A DNA stretch of 64,000 bases from Glandiceps talaboti (GCF_964340395.1 NC_135564.1:17732431-17796430); one strand, 5' to 3'. Shown: positions 1-10,289, counted from the first letter of the stretch. A program made the numbers and translations. The notes: generated by a model from the sequence alone, not told the origin.

Positions 1-965
1 ACTTTCACTCCTTCAGTGATAACAGCTTTTAAATTTACTACTTTGATGTTGGTAAGTTGATAAAAATTTCTTTTTAATGTGAGATATGGTGCTGGATTTC
101 TTGTTACAGTAGTATTTTAACTCTTTCACCACTATTCTCCCCATGGGACTGTATGCTATCCACTAGGACCCTCATTAGCATACATGTACACATGATAAAA
201 GTATGAGTGAGTGTTATGTTATCAAATTGATATAAAAATACTTAGAATTGCCTAATCTTTGAAAATTAGGTATCATTTTAAAGCCAAATAATTTTCTACA
301 TCACACTTCCAATTACACACATCCAAACATCACATATACAGCTAGAATTTGGGTTAAATTAATAAAATTTTGTTTAAAATATGTGTGTTGCTTATTTACT
401 GTCATATCACAAATAACCAATATATTTATATCACAAATAAAATACAAAATACCAACATTCATGTTCCTACACTATATTCTGGTTATATGATCAAAATGGG
501 CAAAAATTTAATAAAACATGTTATTTTTATTCGTAATAATTTGAGCAAAATTAATTAATGGCTCACTAATCCGATTATGACGCATTAGTCGGCGCAGCAC
601 CCGCAATAAAAGTGTACTAAAATATCTGAAGTCGTCACCTCAATACCTTTTGAAAAGGTAGTATGTGGACATATAATTCCTTATTTAGCAGAACTACATT
701 GTACAAAAAGTTATCAATAACTTTTGCCCAAAATCAGTAAAAAATGCCCACAAGTTGGAAGTATGCGAGTCTGAATCGGGATGCGAAAGTGGTGCATTTG
801 GCCAACATGCTTATTTTCAAGAGCAAATATGTAGTCAGAATATAAACTAAACATTGCAGCAGTCTGATCCCTACATAAACTGTTTTGAGTTAACTCAGCC
901 ATATCCTTGTATAAAACAATGTATCGATAGTCAAAATTTAATGAAAATTTCTAGGAACAACACCT
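1..965. other. AT-rich non-coding stretch at left edge
   Basis: I see no supported gene here. The open frames are short and low in complexity. On the minus strand 714-902 is open for 62 codons, but it has no splice or start support. This stretch lies just beyond the putative poly(A) site of the minus-strand gene at 1373-2106. Confidence 0.5.
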
Positions 966-973
966 TTATTTAC
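966..973 (-). promoter_or_regulatory. putative polyadenylation signal (AATAAA, minus strand)
   Basis: The plus strand reads TTTATT, giving AATAAA on the minus strand about 400 nt after the stop codon at 1373. The position fits a 3' UTR for the minus-strand exon. AATAAA is common in AT-rich DNA, so the support is positional only. Confidence 0.35.
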
Positions 974-1140
974 ATTGTAAGTGATGTTGGGGGAGACAGT
1001 TTTTTTGTTCAGCAATATTGAAATTTTGAATTCCTCCCCATGATATTTGCAAAAACAGTACTCGGCTCAGGCCAAAAAAAAAAAGTTTTGTTTCCCATCC
1101 TAAGGTAATTTCAAAAATGATGCGGTGATGCATTTTTTTT

Positions 1141-1161
1141 TTATGGGGGGGGGGGGGGGGT
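1141..1161. repeat. T8/G16 homopolymer tract
   Basis: A poly(T) run is followed by about 16 consecutive G, inside the putative 3' UTR of the minus-strand gene. On that mRNA it reads as a C tract followed by A's. Homopolymer length here may be unreliable. Confidence 0.8.
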
Positions 1162-1372
1162 ATGGAAACACACAACTGGTAAAGTCATGACAACACTGCC
1201 ACACACACTGCACACAAACTGTAACTGCCCTGATAAAAACACCAATACCTTTGTTCAAAATAAACTCCCATACTTTAATAGGCAACTTTGTTTTACATAA
1301 GAACAAAAGTACTTGTCTATTTTGGTCCGAGACTATGGTTTAAGGGCTTCGGTGTACTGTATGCTTGTGGCT

Positions 1373-2106
1373 TCATGGTATATTGTATCCTTGGAAAATA
1401 TCGAGCAGTTCTGGAACCTTACAGGCACGTTCACTGAACTTCTGGCAGTGTGTATCGATCAACCATAAACATTCCCCAAGAATGCTGGCAAACTGTTCTC
1501 CCAAGGATTGGTACTGCTTTTGCCATCCCAAGTTACAATCTTGCAACCGCCTGATAATGGCATTGTGGAGTTCAAAACGTCTGTTTGGGCGATCCAAATC
1601 ATGAAATTTAGGCCACACTTTTGAATGTCTTTGAGTCATCAGAACATGGAAGGCATCTTTAACAGGTTGCTGTGACACTTTGTTACAGTCTTCAATCAAA
1701 ACGATCTTAAGTACTTGCCAAATTCCACTGTCTTCCAGTTTTGCTTGTAGGGGGACACTGGAAATTTCCGTCATATACACGTGACACCAAAGCCTCAATA
1801 CGGCATAGTTCGTACTGTTCGGGTAGAATAAATCGATCCCCAGAAATTAGAATACCTTTACATAAGTCCTCGTACAATCTGCATACCTTGGTGGAACTTT
1901 CAACATTGACAAGTCCAAATGGACGCAAGATTTTGCTGCCAACAGACACTTGAATGGACAAAAGCATAGCGATACAAAAATAAAACATCCCCCTCACTGA
2001 TCTACAGTAGTCAAATGAATTTTCAAATGCATCACACTGCACATGTGCTACATACATTTTATAACTGCTGCTGTAGGTGGTGCATTTCACAAATCGCCAG
2101 TGACAT
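1373..2106 (-). CDS. 3'-terminal coding exon of an unrecognised protein, with one frame break
   Basis: Two overlapping minus-strand frames together give about 240 codons. The upstream frame runs from a splice acceptor (pyrimidine-rich tract, then GATTCAG) at about 2107 through residues such as KILRPFGLVNVESSTK and DRFILPEQYELCRIE. The downstream frame continues with AKLEDSGIWQVLKIV, RPNRRFELHNAIIRRLQ and LLDIFQGYNIP, then a stop at 1373. The frames meet near 1748-1760, where a run of five C on the coding strand would restore the frame if one base were absent. The composition is normal for a globular protein, with Trp, Cys and charged residues and no repeats. I do not recognise the family. An AATAAA lies about 400 nt downstream. 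Upstream exons would lie beyond 2107 but were not identified. It could be a recent pseudogene, a live gene with a sequencing error in the C run, or a degraded transposon-derived ORF. The splice acceptor argues against a retrocopy. Confidence 0.45.
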
Positions 2107-3480
2107 CTGAATCAATAAAGGGGAAACAGAATAAAAATGTATGATGCGCATGGTTTGGAATGATGCGTGCGAGGACAACAAACAAAACCTTTTTTTTGGA
2201 CCTTATATATTACAACTACAGACATCAGACCGTGGACAAATGGAACTTGTTACAAACAGGGAAAATAAACAACTGAATTGGATTGATAACACTTGGCACA
2301 GAGTGATGGAAGTAGAGAAACAGAGTACATTTCATCATTTGATATGAACATTTTCATGTCCACAAATTTCAAGTTCCTCTTGCATTTCATGTACACAAAA
2401 AGAGGTCATAACGCCGTCAAACCATGGTATGTATTTCAAGTTTCTGCTGTTACAACATGCTGAGCCAAGTGTCATTAATCAAGTTCAGTTGTTTACTTTC
2501 CTTGTTTGTAACAGGTTCCAATTGTCCAAGGTCTAGTGTCCAGTTGTATAGTATTACTTTTGATTGTGGAATAACTGGGTAGTTGACTATCTATCAAAAA
2601 TAATCTTAAGGTTTTATTATCAACTTACAATTGTCACCATCCTGAGGTAAAATGTCCCCATTTTGTTGCAGCCTAATGGGATATTGACTCCACTAACTTT
2701 AAACCTTGGCAGAACACTGACATTTATTTTTGTTTCTTTCTTTCAGATTATGCATACAGATATGTTGTATGAACAGGTTTTAGTGTGTGACTGAAAAGCC
2801 ATCACTCTATGGCTAATAGAGCCTTCTTTGAGGACACCCTCAATGTGGAGAGGAGCTGATGACTATATAATCTGATGTAAACTGCTACTTCCCAGGATGG
2901 ACTACATATATGAAGAGCATGTATATGGAAGACAAGACAATGCAAACTCCATATACATGTATACTCTGCCACACATAATCAGTGCCAACCAACTACTGCC
3001 TGATGGTAGTCAGACGAGGTAGAACAAATGACGTTGATCCTACATATTGACATATATATAGTGAGATGCACCAATACATGTAAATTTCAATTTCATCTCA
3101 AAGATGACAACTCCTGAAGAACAACAAAGATTTGGAATTTACAAACTGAACAGAGGGAGAAGAGCAAATCAAACATTTGGTCAGTCAAGCACTGTCAAGT
3201 ATTTAAGTGTTACATGATCAGGTTAATGAACTTGCAGCCCAAAACACAACAAGAACATCAAAAACATGTTCCTATTACCTACTTTTGGTAAGGAAGTCCA
3301 TCATTGCAATGGGATGGACAGAAAGATGGTAGCTTTAGTGCCTACTACAAATTTGGAATCATAAACATCCTAATGTGAAGGATCTTCTCTGTGAATGCCT
3401 GTGGAGATTTTGAACTTCATCCTTCTGAGATGGATGACATATGGTACTACTGGTGATGCCAACCGGAAATTTAAAAAACC
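2107..3480. other. Non-coding stretch before the satellite
   Basis: No coding exon is supported. A pyrimidine tract ending TTTCTTTCAG lies near 2737-2747, followed by about 700 nt of A/G-rich, stop-rich sequence whose texture matches the duplicated unit at 6.8-8.6 kb. It may be an untranslated exon on the plus strand, or an intron of the minus-strand gene. Confidence 0.3.
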
Positions 3481-3483
3481 TAA

Positions 3484-6400
3484 TGTGATGGCTGGACACT
3501 GATGTGAAATGGACATAGTGTCAATGTTAAAACAGGCCAAGGTGTTAATCAGACACCGAGGTGATATAAAAGGACATTAAGAGACAGTCTACAGTGCAAA
3601 ACTGGCACACTAGTGTGGACACAAAATGAAACAGACCACAATACGAAACAAGCGATGTGGCGACATGAAAGGTCATGTAAAAAGAAGGCCACCAGTGCGA
3701 AATGAGAAAAGTGGCAGCTAAAATTACATGTAAAATAAACAGGACACTGATGTGAAACAAACAGTGTCAACGTTAAAAACAGGCAAAGGTGCAAAACAGA
3801 CAGTCATGATGTAAACATGTGGACACAAAAAAACAGGCTACCAGTGCGAAATTTGTATACCTGTGTGCTCACAAACATGTACGAAACATGCAATGTGGCA
3901 TTGTAAAACGACATGTAAAATATAAAAGCAGGCCACCAGTGCGAAATGAGTAAAGTGGTAAGTAAAAGTACAATAAAATAAACAAGACACTGATGTGAAA
4001 CGAACACAGTGTCATCAAAAACAGGCCAAGGTGTGAACAGACACAGAGGTGATATAAAAGGACATTAAAAACAGTCTACAGTGTGAAACTGGCACGCTTG
4101 TGTGGACACAAAACAAAACGGGGCACAGTGTGAAACAGAGAATGTGGTGATGTTAAATGGCATGTAAAATATAAAAAGCAGGCCACCATTACGAAATGAG
4201 AAGAGTGGCAGGTAAAAGACATGTAAATAAACAAGACACTGATGTGAAACGGACATAGTGTCATCAAAAACTGGCCAAGGTGTGAACAGACACAGAGGTG
4301 ATATAAAAGGACATTAAAAACAGTCTACAGTGTGAAACTGGCACGCTAGTGTGGACACAAAACAAAACAGGCCACAGTGTGAAACAGGGAAATTATGTGG
4401 TGATGTTAAACGACATGTAAAATATAAAAAGCATGCCACCATTACGAAACGAGAAGAGTGGCAGGTAAAAGACACATAAATAAACAAAACACTGATGTGA
4501 AAAGAACATAGTGTCATCAAAAACAGGCCAAGGTGTGAACAGACACAGAGGTGATATAAAAGGGCATTAAAAACGGTCTACAGTGTGAAACTGGCACACT
4601 AGAGTGGACACAAAAAGAAATGGGCCACAGTACGAAACATGCAATGTGGCATTGTAAAACGACATGTAAAATGTAATAGCAGGCCACCAGTGCGAAATGA
4701 GTAAAGTGGTAAGTAAAAGTACAATAAAATAAACATGACACTAATGTGAAACGGACATAGTGTCATCAAAAACTGGCCAAGGTGTGAACAGACACAGAGG
4801 TGATATAAAAGGACATTAAAAACAGTCTACAGTGTGAAACTGGCACGCTAGTGTGGACACAAAACAAAACAGGCCACAGTGTGAAACAGGGAAATTATGT
4901 GGTGATGTTAAACGACATGTAAAATATAAAAAGCATGCCACCATTACGAAACGAGAAGAGTGGCAGGTAAAAGACACATAAATAAACAAAACACTGATGT
5001 GAAAAGAACACAGTGTCATCAAAAACAGGCCAAGGTGTGAACAGACACAAAGGCGATATAAAAGGACATAAAAACAGTCTAAAGTGTGAAACTGGCACGC
5101 TAGTGTGGACACAAAACAAAACGGGGCACAGTGTGAAACAGAGAATGTGGTGATGTTAAATGGCATGTAAAATATAAAAAGCAGGCCACCATTACGAAAT
5201 GAGAAGAGTGGCAGGTAAAAGACATGTAAATAAACAAGACACTGATGTGAAACGGACATAGTGTCATCAAAAACTGGCCAAGGTGTGAACAGACACAGAG
5301 GTGATATAAAAGGACATTAAAAACAGTCTACAGTGTGAAACTGGCACGCTAGTGTGGACACAAAACAAAACAGGCCACAGTGTGAAACAGGGAAATTATG
5401 TGGTGATGTTAAACGACATGTAAAATATAAAAAGCATGCCACCATTACGAAACGAGAAGAGTGGCAGGTAAAAGACACATAAATAAACAAAACACTGATG
5501 TGAAAAGAACATAGTGTCATCAAAAACAGGCCAAGGTGTGAACAGACACAGAGGTGATATAAAAGGGCATTAAAAACGGTCTACAGTGTGAAACTGGCAC
5601 ACTAGAGTGGACACAAAAAGAAATGGGCCACAGTACGAAACATGCGATGTGGCATTGTAAAACGACATGTAAAATGTAAAAGCAGGCCACCAGTGCGAAA
5701 TGAGTAAAGTGGTAAGTAAAAGTACAATAAAATAAACATGACACTAATGTGAAACGAACACAGTGTCATGAAAAACTGGCCAAGGTGTGAACAGACACAG
5801 AGGTGATATAAAAGGACATTAAAAACAGTCTACAGTGTGAAACTGGCACGCTAGTGTGGACACAAAACAAAACGGGGCACAGTGTGAAACAGAGAATGTG
5901 GTGATGTTAAATGGCATGTAAAATATAAAAAGCAGGCCACCATTACGAAACGAGAAGAGTGGCAGGTAAAAGACATGTAAATGAACAAGACACTGATGTG
6001 AAAAGAACATAGTGTCATCAAAAACAGGCCAAGGTGTGAACAGACACAGAGGTGATATAAAAGGGCATTAAAAACGGTCTACAGTGTGAAACTGGCACGC
6101 TAGTGTGGACACAAAACAAAACGGGGCACAGTGTGAAACAGAGAATGTGGTGATGTTAAATGGCATGTAAAATATAAAAAGCAGGCCACCATTACGAAAC
6201 GAGAAGAGTGGCAGGTAAAAGACATGTAAATAAACAAGACACTGATGTGAAAAGAACATAGTGTCATCAAAAACAGGCCAAGGTGTGAACAGACACAGAG
6301 GTGATATAAAAGGGCATTAAAAACGGTCTACAGTGTGAAACTGGCACACTAGTGTGGACACTAAAAGAAATGGGCCACAGTACGAAACATGCAATGTGGC

Positions 6401-6770
6401 ATTGTAAAACGACATGTAAAATGTAAAAGCAGGCCACCATTACGAAACAAGAAGAGTGGCAAGTGAGAGGACACGTTGAAAACAGAGACAGTGGCGACAT
6501 AAAAGGACATTAAAAAGCAGTGCGAAACAGGCACACTAGTATGGACACAAAATGAAATGGGCCATATTTCGAAACAAGAAAAGTGGCAAGTGAGAGGACA
6601 AGTTGAAAACAGACAGTGGCAATATAAAAGGACATTACAAAACAGTCTATAGTGCGAAACTAGCACATGTGAAACGGACAGTGTCAACGTTAGAAACAGG
6701 CCAATATGCGAAACATGACAAGAACACTGGACAAAGGAAGAGTGGCATAAAGGACACAATAAACGATGTG
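3484..6770. repeat. Tandem satellite, ~250-bp monomer, about 12-13 copies
   Basis: The word GGCCAAGGTGTGAAC recurs near 4024, 4273, 4526, 4775, 5028, 5276, 5529, 5778, 6027 and 6276, a spacing of 248-253 bp. Monomers share CAGTCTACAGTGTGAAAC, CTAGTGTGGACACAAAA and AAACGACATGTAAAATA-like words. Two classes are visible, one with GAGAATGTGGTGATG and one with GGGAAATTATGTGGTG. The left end (3484-4020) and right end (6430-6770) are more diverged and shorter, as expected at satellite edges. Open frames of 60-147 codons on the minus strand are periodic copies of one translated monomer and are not genes. Confidence 0.9.
4267..6278. repeat. Higher-order repeat of ~1003 bp (four monomers, two copies)
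   Basis: Four-monomer blocks beginning near 4273 and 5276 are almost identical. For example, the 207-bp stretch 4314-4520 recurs at 5317-5523 with the same minus-strand translation. Minor differences include GGACATAGTG versus GAACACAGTG. This is recent duplication at a scale above the monomer. Confidence 0.8.
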
Positions 6771-6780
6771 TTAGCAAAAC

Positions 6781-7623
6781 AAATACATATAGAAGATTCA
6801 CAGCAACCTGTATAAAAGAAAGTGAAGTAGTGATAAATAGGACACATTATAACACGATGTGCAAAAAGAAAAATATCAAGGTGATTGAAAGGACAAGAAG
6901 AACCAGCCCACTGGCCATGGGTTACAACCTGTTTGAACTAAAGATAAAATGAAGAGTCGTAACATGGAAGTGTAACTCATGTTACCCCTAGATGTATGTT
7001 ATGAAGATATCCCCTAGATGACAACAAAGGATACCACTACTCTGCTAATGGTAGTAATCTGTGATAACTATTAAAAGTACATCACAGGTACCAGACTACT
7101 GTCATAACTGCAGAAGACATCTCTTGGAATTGAAGTTCACCAAGTCAGTTACCATACACTGGCTAGAAGAGGAATACGGGACTGAAGATTGGAAATCCAC
7201 CAAGTTGTGATAATCAGATCTGGATGGTCATTGGCCAAGCAGTGAGTACATGCTTTGGTCAATGGCTGTCATCAGCATATGTAACCTGGAGATTACTGCG
7301 CATGCACAATTGCGTAAAGTTTGTAAACTGATCAAACACGTGGTGTTACTTGGTTGCAAACTGTTAAAACCTTGCTGGTTCACAGGAATCTTTATCTGTT
7401 CTACATGTAAATATGTCTTGCTATAGTGGTCAGTTATAAACTGTAAGCTACTATGCAAGCTATTTTCGATGAACAGATGCAGCGCAGCGAATCTGGTTAT
7501 CTGCAGACTTATAAAGAAGGTAAGTCTTGTTTGAGTAAAGCAATGGCTTTACTCGTTAATACCCATATAACTCTTTCTCTTTTTCTGTACACAGATAACA
7601 ATGAAGAAGGACTCTATCGTTAA
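6781..7623 (+). repeat. Tandem unit copy 1 (~1.1-kb duplication)
   Basis: This block starts AAATACATATAGAAGATTC and ends at the coding stop TAA (7621-7623). It is repeated at 7886-8711 with about 1% substitutions outside the small ORF. The offset is about 1105 bp at the left and 1088 bp at the right, owing to small indels. Right after copy 1 a 230-bp piece of the neighbouring satellite resumes (7640-7875), so satellite plus unit was duplicated together. Confidence 0.85.
7453..7623 (+). CDS. 31-residue peptide gene, copy 1 (two exons: 7453-7519, 7595-7623)
   Basis: The ATG at 7453 has an in-frame TAA nine bases upstream, so this start is forced. The frame reads MQAIFDEQMQ, then SGYLQTYKE, to a donor AAGAAG|GTAAGT at 7519/7520. 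A 75-nt intron ends TTTCTGTACACAG, and the frame resumes at 7595 as DNNEEGLYR, then TAA. The peptide is acidic and polar, with no signal peptide or membrane segment. I recognise no family. The second copy at 8547-8711 encodes the same 31 residues although six bases differ: five third-position synonymous changes, and TAA versus TGA. An overlapping frame starting at the nearby ATGAAC would take amino-acid changes at nearly all of these sites, which favours the frame given here. Alternatively this is a conserved upstream ORF of a longer non-coding transcript. Confidence 0.5.
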   Translation: MQAIFDEQMQRSESGYLQTYKEGKSCLSKAMALLVNTHITLSLFLYTDNNEEGLYR

Positions 7624-7639
7624 AAGATTTCAAGAAAAA

Positions 7640-7875
7640 GACATTGAAAACAGAGACAGTGGCGATATAAAAGGACATTAAAAAACGGTCTACAGTGCGA
7701 AACTTGTACACTAGTGTGGACACAAAATGAAACGGGCAACAGTGCGAAGCAAGAAAAGTGGCAAGTGAGAGGACACATTGAAAACAGAAACAGTGGCGAT
7801 ATAAAAGGACATTAAAAAACAGTCTATAGTGTGAAACTGGCACACTAGTGTGGACACAAAATGAAATGGGCCATG
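7640..7875. repeat. Satellite fragment between the two tandem units
   Basis: The stretch contains GTGGCGATATAAAAGGACATT twice, CTAGTGTGGACACAAAATG twice and GTGCGAAACTTG-type words, like the diverged right edge of the satellite (6480-6660). It separates tandem unit copy 1 from copy 2. Confidence 0.8.
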
Positions 7876-7885
7876 GTGGCACAAC

Positions 7886-8711
7886 AAATACATATAGAAG
7901 ATTCACAGCAACCTGTATAAAAGAAAGTGAAGTAGTGATAAATAGGACACAATTATAACACGATGTGCAAAAAGAAAAATATCAAGGTGATTGAAAGGAC
8001 AAGAAGAACCAGCCCCCTGGGTTACAACCTGTTTGAACTAAAGATAAAATGAAGAGTCGTAACATGGAAGTGTAACTCATGTTACCCCTAGATGTATGTT
8101 ATGAAGATATCCCCAAGATGACAACAAAGGATACCACTACTCTGCTAAAGGTAGTAATCTGTGATAACTATTAAAAGTACATCACAGGTACCAGACTACT
8201 GTCATAACTGCAGAAGACATCTCTTGGAATTGAAGTTCACCAAGTCAGTTACCATACACTGGCTAGAAGAGGAATACAGGACTGAAGATTGGAAATCCAC
8301 CAAGTCGTGATAATCAGATGGTCATTGGCCAAGCAGTGAGTACATGCTTTGGTCAATGGCTGTCATCAGCATATGTAACCTGGAGATTACTGCGCATGCA
8401 CAATTGCGTAAAGTTTGTAAACTGATCAAACACGTGGTGTTACTTGGTTGCAAACTGTTAAAACCTTGCTGGTTCACAGAAATCTTTATCTGTTCTACAT
8501 GTAAATATGTCTTGCTATAGTGGTCAGTTATAAACTGTAAGCCACTATGCAAGCTATTTTCGATGAACAAATGCAGCGCAGCGAATCTGGTTATCTACAG
8601 ACTTATAAAGAAGGTAAGTCTTGTTTGAGTAAAGCAATGGCTTTACTCATTAATACCCATATAACTCTTTTTCTCTACACAGATAACAATGAAGAAGGGC
8701 TCTACCGCTGA
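7886..8711 (+). repeat. Tandem unit copy 2
   Basis: This is the second copy of the ~1.1-kb unit. Against copy 1 I count about seven substitutions and three small indels in the 660 bp before the ORF, including loss of CCATGG and a 6-bp deletion near 8316. It leads straight into the exon array that follows. Confidence 0.85.
8547..8711 (+). CDS. 31-residue peptide gene, copy 2 (two exons: 8547-8613, 8683-8711)
   Basis: The structure is the same as copy 1: an in-frame TAA just before the ATG, exon 1 ending AAAGAAG|GTAAGT at 8613, a 69-nt intron ending CTCTACACAG, and exon 2 from 8683 ending EEGLYR, then TGA at 8709-8711. The encoded peptide is identical to copy 1. The differing codons are CAA/CAG, CTA/CTG, GGG/GGA, TAC/TAT, CGC/CGT and the stop. 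The second exon runs on to 8738 and ends CAAAG|GCAAGTA, a GC-type donor, so the transcript probably continues into the downstream exon array. The stop codon would then lie many exons upstream of the 3' end, which normally exposes an mRNA to nonsense-mediated decay. Coding status is inferred only from the substitution pattern. Confidence 0.5.
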   Translation: MQAIFDEQMQRSESGYLQTYKEGKSCLSKAMALLINTHITLFLYTDNNEEGLYR

Positions 8712-8738
8712 AAGATTTCAAGAAAAAGAATATCAAAG
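8683..8738 (+). other. Exon-like module with GC donor
   Basis: The acceptor is TTTTTCTCTACACAG and the donor CAAAG|GCAAGTACC. GC-AG introns normally keep a strong donor context, as here. A related exon at 11341-11408 ends with an ordinary GT donor in the same sequence setting (TATCAAAA|GTAAGTACC). The following intron would be only 52 nt. Confidence 0.5.
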
Positions 8739-8790
8739 GCAAGTACCTATATAATTCTGTTCATTTTTAATGTTTTTCCTTGTTTTTCAG

Positions 8791-8835
8791 ATCACTGGAA
8801 ATGCTGATGAAGTTATGAGAAGATGAAGTATACAA
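8791..8835 (+). other. Exon-like module B0 (45 nt)
   Basis: The acceptor is CCTTGTTTTTCAG and the donor ATACAA|GTAAGTTTC. It begins ATCACTGG like the B modules but is shorter. It contains in-frame stops in the frames I checked. Confidence 0.5.
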
Positions 8836-9038
8836 GTAAGTTTCAAATCTTTTCAAATTTTATGTTTTTGTCAGTCATGAAAAAATGTTTTCTCAGTAGA
8901 TGTTTTATTGAGGCTTGTGTAGAGGGAAAATGATGGTTCAAAGAGACCCAAGCTATTTTATATATCTGAACAAACTGTCGTTGGATCACTGTACATTTAC
9001 ATAAACCATGGAATGCAGTATTTCTCTTCTCTTCTCAG

Positions 9039-9109
9039 GTAACAGTTGAGTCACCATTGACAAAGAAGGATGCTGCTGAAGAAAGTTTATTAAAGAAAAA
9101 ATATGAGAG
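9039..9109 (+). other. Exon-like module A1 (71 nt)
   Basis: The acceptor is TCTCTTCTCAG and the donor GAGAG|GTATGTATC. It is open throughout in phase 0 (ESPLTKKDAAEESLLKKK) and joins in frame with B1 for 13 more codons before a TAA. Copies A2 and A3 carry two extra bases (CA) near the start, which breaks this frame. Confidence 0.5.
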
Positions 9110-9171
9110 GTATGTATCTATATATTATTTCTATTCAGTTTATTTGTTAATGTTTTTGTCCCATTTTTCAG

Positions 9172-9230
9172 ATCACACCCAGGAACGATGATGAAAGCTA
9201 GCAAAGAATGTTATTAAAAGAAGAAGACAA
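9172..9230 (+). other. Exon-like module B1 (59 nt)
   Basis: The acceptor is CCCATTTTTCAG and the donor GACAA|GTAAGTTTC. The introns before and after are short (62 nt before). It is nearly identical to B2, B3 and B4, all 59 nt. Confidence 0.55.
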
Positions 9231-9309
9231 GTAAGTTTCATATTTTGCAATCTTGATGTTCAAATCACTGATTCAATAGATCATTAGTCTCTCAAAGAGG
9301 GACTACTAC

Positions 9310-9373
9310 AATGGGATATCACAGGAATTGAAGAAGGAAGCTGAAGAAAGTTATTAGAAGATAAAGAAGACAA
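9310..9373 (+). pseudogene. Truncated exon-like module C1
   Basis: It has the 3' half and donor of a C module (GAAGAAGGAAGCTGAAGAAAG, then GACAA|GTAAGT), but the acceptor region has been deleted: the sequence joins directly to the intron word CAATGGGATATCACAG. It shows a deletion event within the array. Confidence 0.45.
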
Positions 9374-9576
9374 GTAAGTTTCAAATCTTGCAGTCTCTCC
9401 CTATTTTATGTTTGTCATTGGTGAAGAAATTGTTTCTCAATGGATGTTTTATTGATCAGGTTTAAGAGGGACCCAACATATTTTGTACATTAATGTGAAT
9501 AGCCCGTTGTTTGATAGATCACCATACATTTACCGTAAATAAACCATATAATGCAGTATTTCTCGTCTCTTCTAAG

Positions 9577-9650
9577 GTAACACAGTTGCGTCACCATTGA
9601 CAAAGAAGGATGCTGCTGAAGAAAGTTTATTAAAGAAAAAAATATGAGAG
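9577..9650 (+). other. Exon-like module A2 (74 nt)
   Basis: The acceptor is TCTCTTCTAAG (A1 has CAG) and the donor GAGAG|GTATGTATC. It is 96% like A1 apart from a CA insertion and one extra A, which change the reading frame. Confidence 0.5.
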
Positions 9651-9712
9651 GTATGTATCTATATATATTTTCTATTCAGTTTATTTGATAATGTTTTTGC
9701 CCTATTTTTCAG

Positions 9713-9771
9713 ATCACACCCAGGAATGATGAAGAAAGCTAGTGAAGAATGTTATTAAAAGAAGAAGACAA
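9713..9771 (+). other. Exon-like module B2 (59 nt)
   Basis: The acceptor is CCTATTTTTCAG and the donor GACAA|GTAAGTTTC. The intron from A2 is again 62 nt. Confidence 0.55.
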
Positions 9772-10016
9772 GTAAGTTTCTTATTTTGCAATCTTAATAT
9801 TCAAATCACTGATACAATCAATCATTAGTCTCTCAAAGGGGGACTATTCCAATGGGATCCCCCCACCTTATTTTTTGTCCAAGCCTGCATGCATCTGTCT
9901 GTGTGTATTACATCATCCATGAAGATACAATGTATGTCACTGATTATCACTTCTTTGTAAGTGCGATTTCTGTTTAGTTCAGTTCATAAAACAAGCTGTT
10001 TGTGGTTGTATTGCAG

Positions 10017-10092
10017 ATCATGTTCCAGGATCTTGTATCACCGGAATCGAAGAAGGAAGCTGAAGAAAGGTATTAGAAGGTAAAGAAGACAA
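10017..10092 (+). other. Exon-like module C2 (76 nt)
   Basis: The acceptor is GGTTGTATTGCAG and the donor GACAA|GTAAGTTTC. One frame reads MFQDLVSPESKKEAEERY, then TAG, the longest coding-like stretch among the C modules. Confidence 0.5.
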
Positions 10093-10289
10093 GTAAGTTT
10101 CAAATCTTGCTGTCTCTTCCAATTTCATATTTGTCATTGGTGAAGAAATTGTTTCTCAATGGGTGTTTTATTGATCAGGGTTAAAAGAGACCGAAAATAG
10201 TTTGTATTTTAATGTGATTAACCCGTTGTTATGGGATCACCATACATTTAAATAAACCATGTAATGCAGTATTTCTCGTCTCTTCTAAG

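Noticed and set aside
714-902. 62-codon minus-strand frame
   Set aside because: It lies beyond the likely poly(A) site of the minus-strand gene and has no acceptor or start context.
3484-6770. CRISPR-like regular repeats
   Set aside because: The repeats are contiguous ~250-bp monomers without unique spacers, in an animal-type genome.
7465-7677. Alternative overlapping frame starting ATGAAC in each tandem unit
   Set aside because: Nearly all of the substitutions between the two copies would alter amino acids in this frame, while none does in the frame starting at 7453 and 8547.
3545-7906. Cys/Phe/His-rich minus-strand open frames of 60-147 codons
   Set aside because: They are translations of the ~250-bp satellite, repeat with its period, and shift frame between monomers. 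No splice or start signals accompany them.
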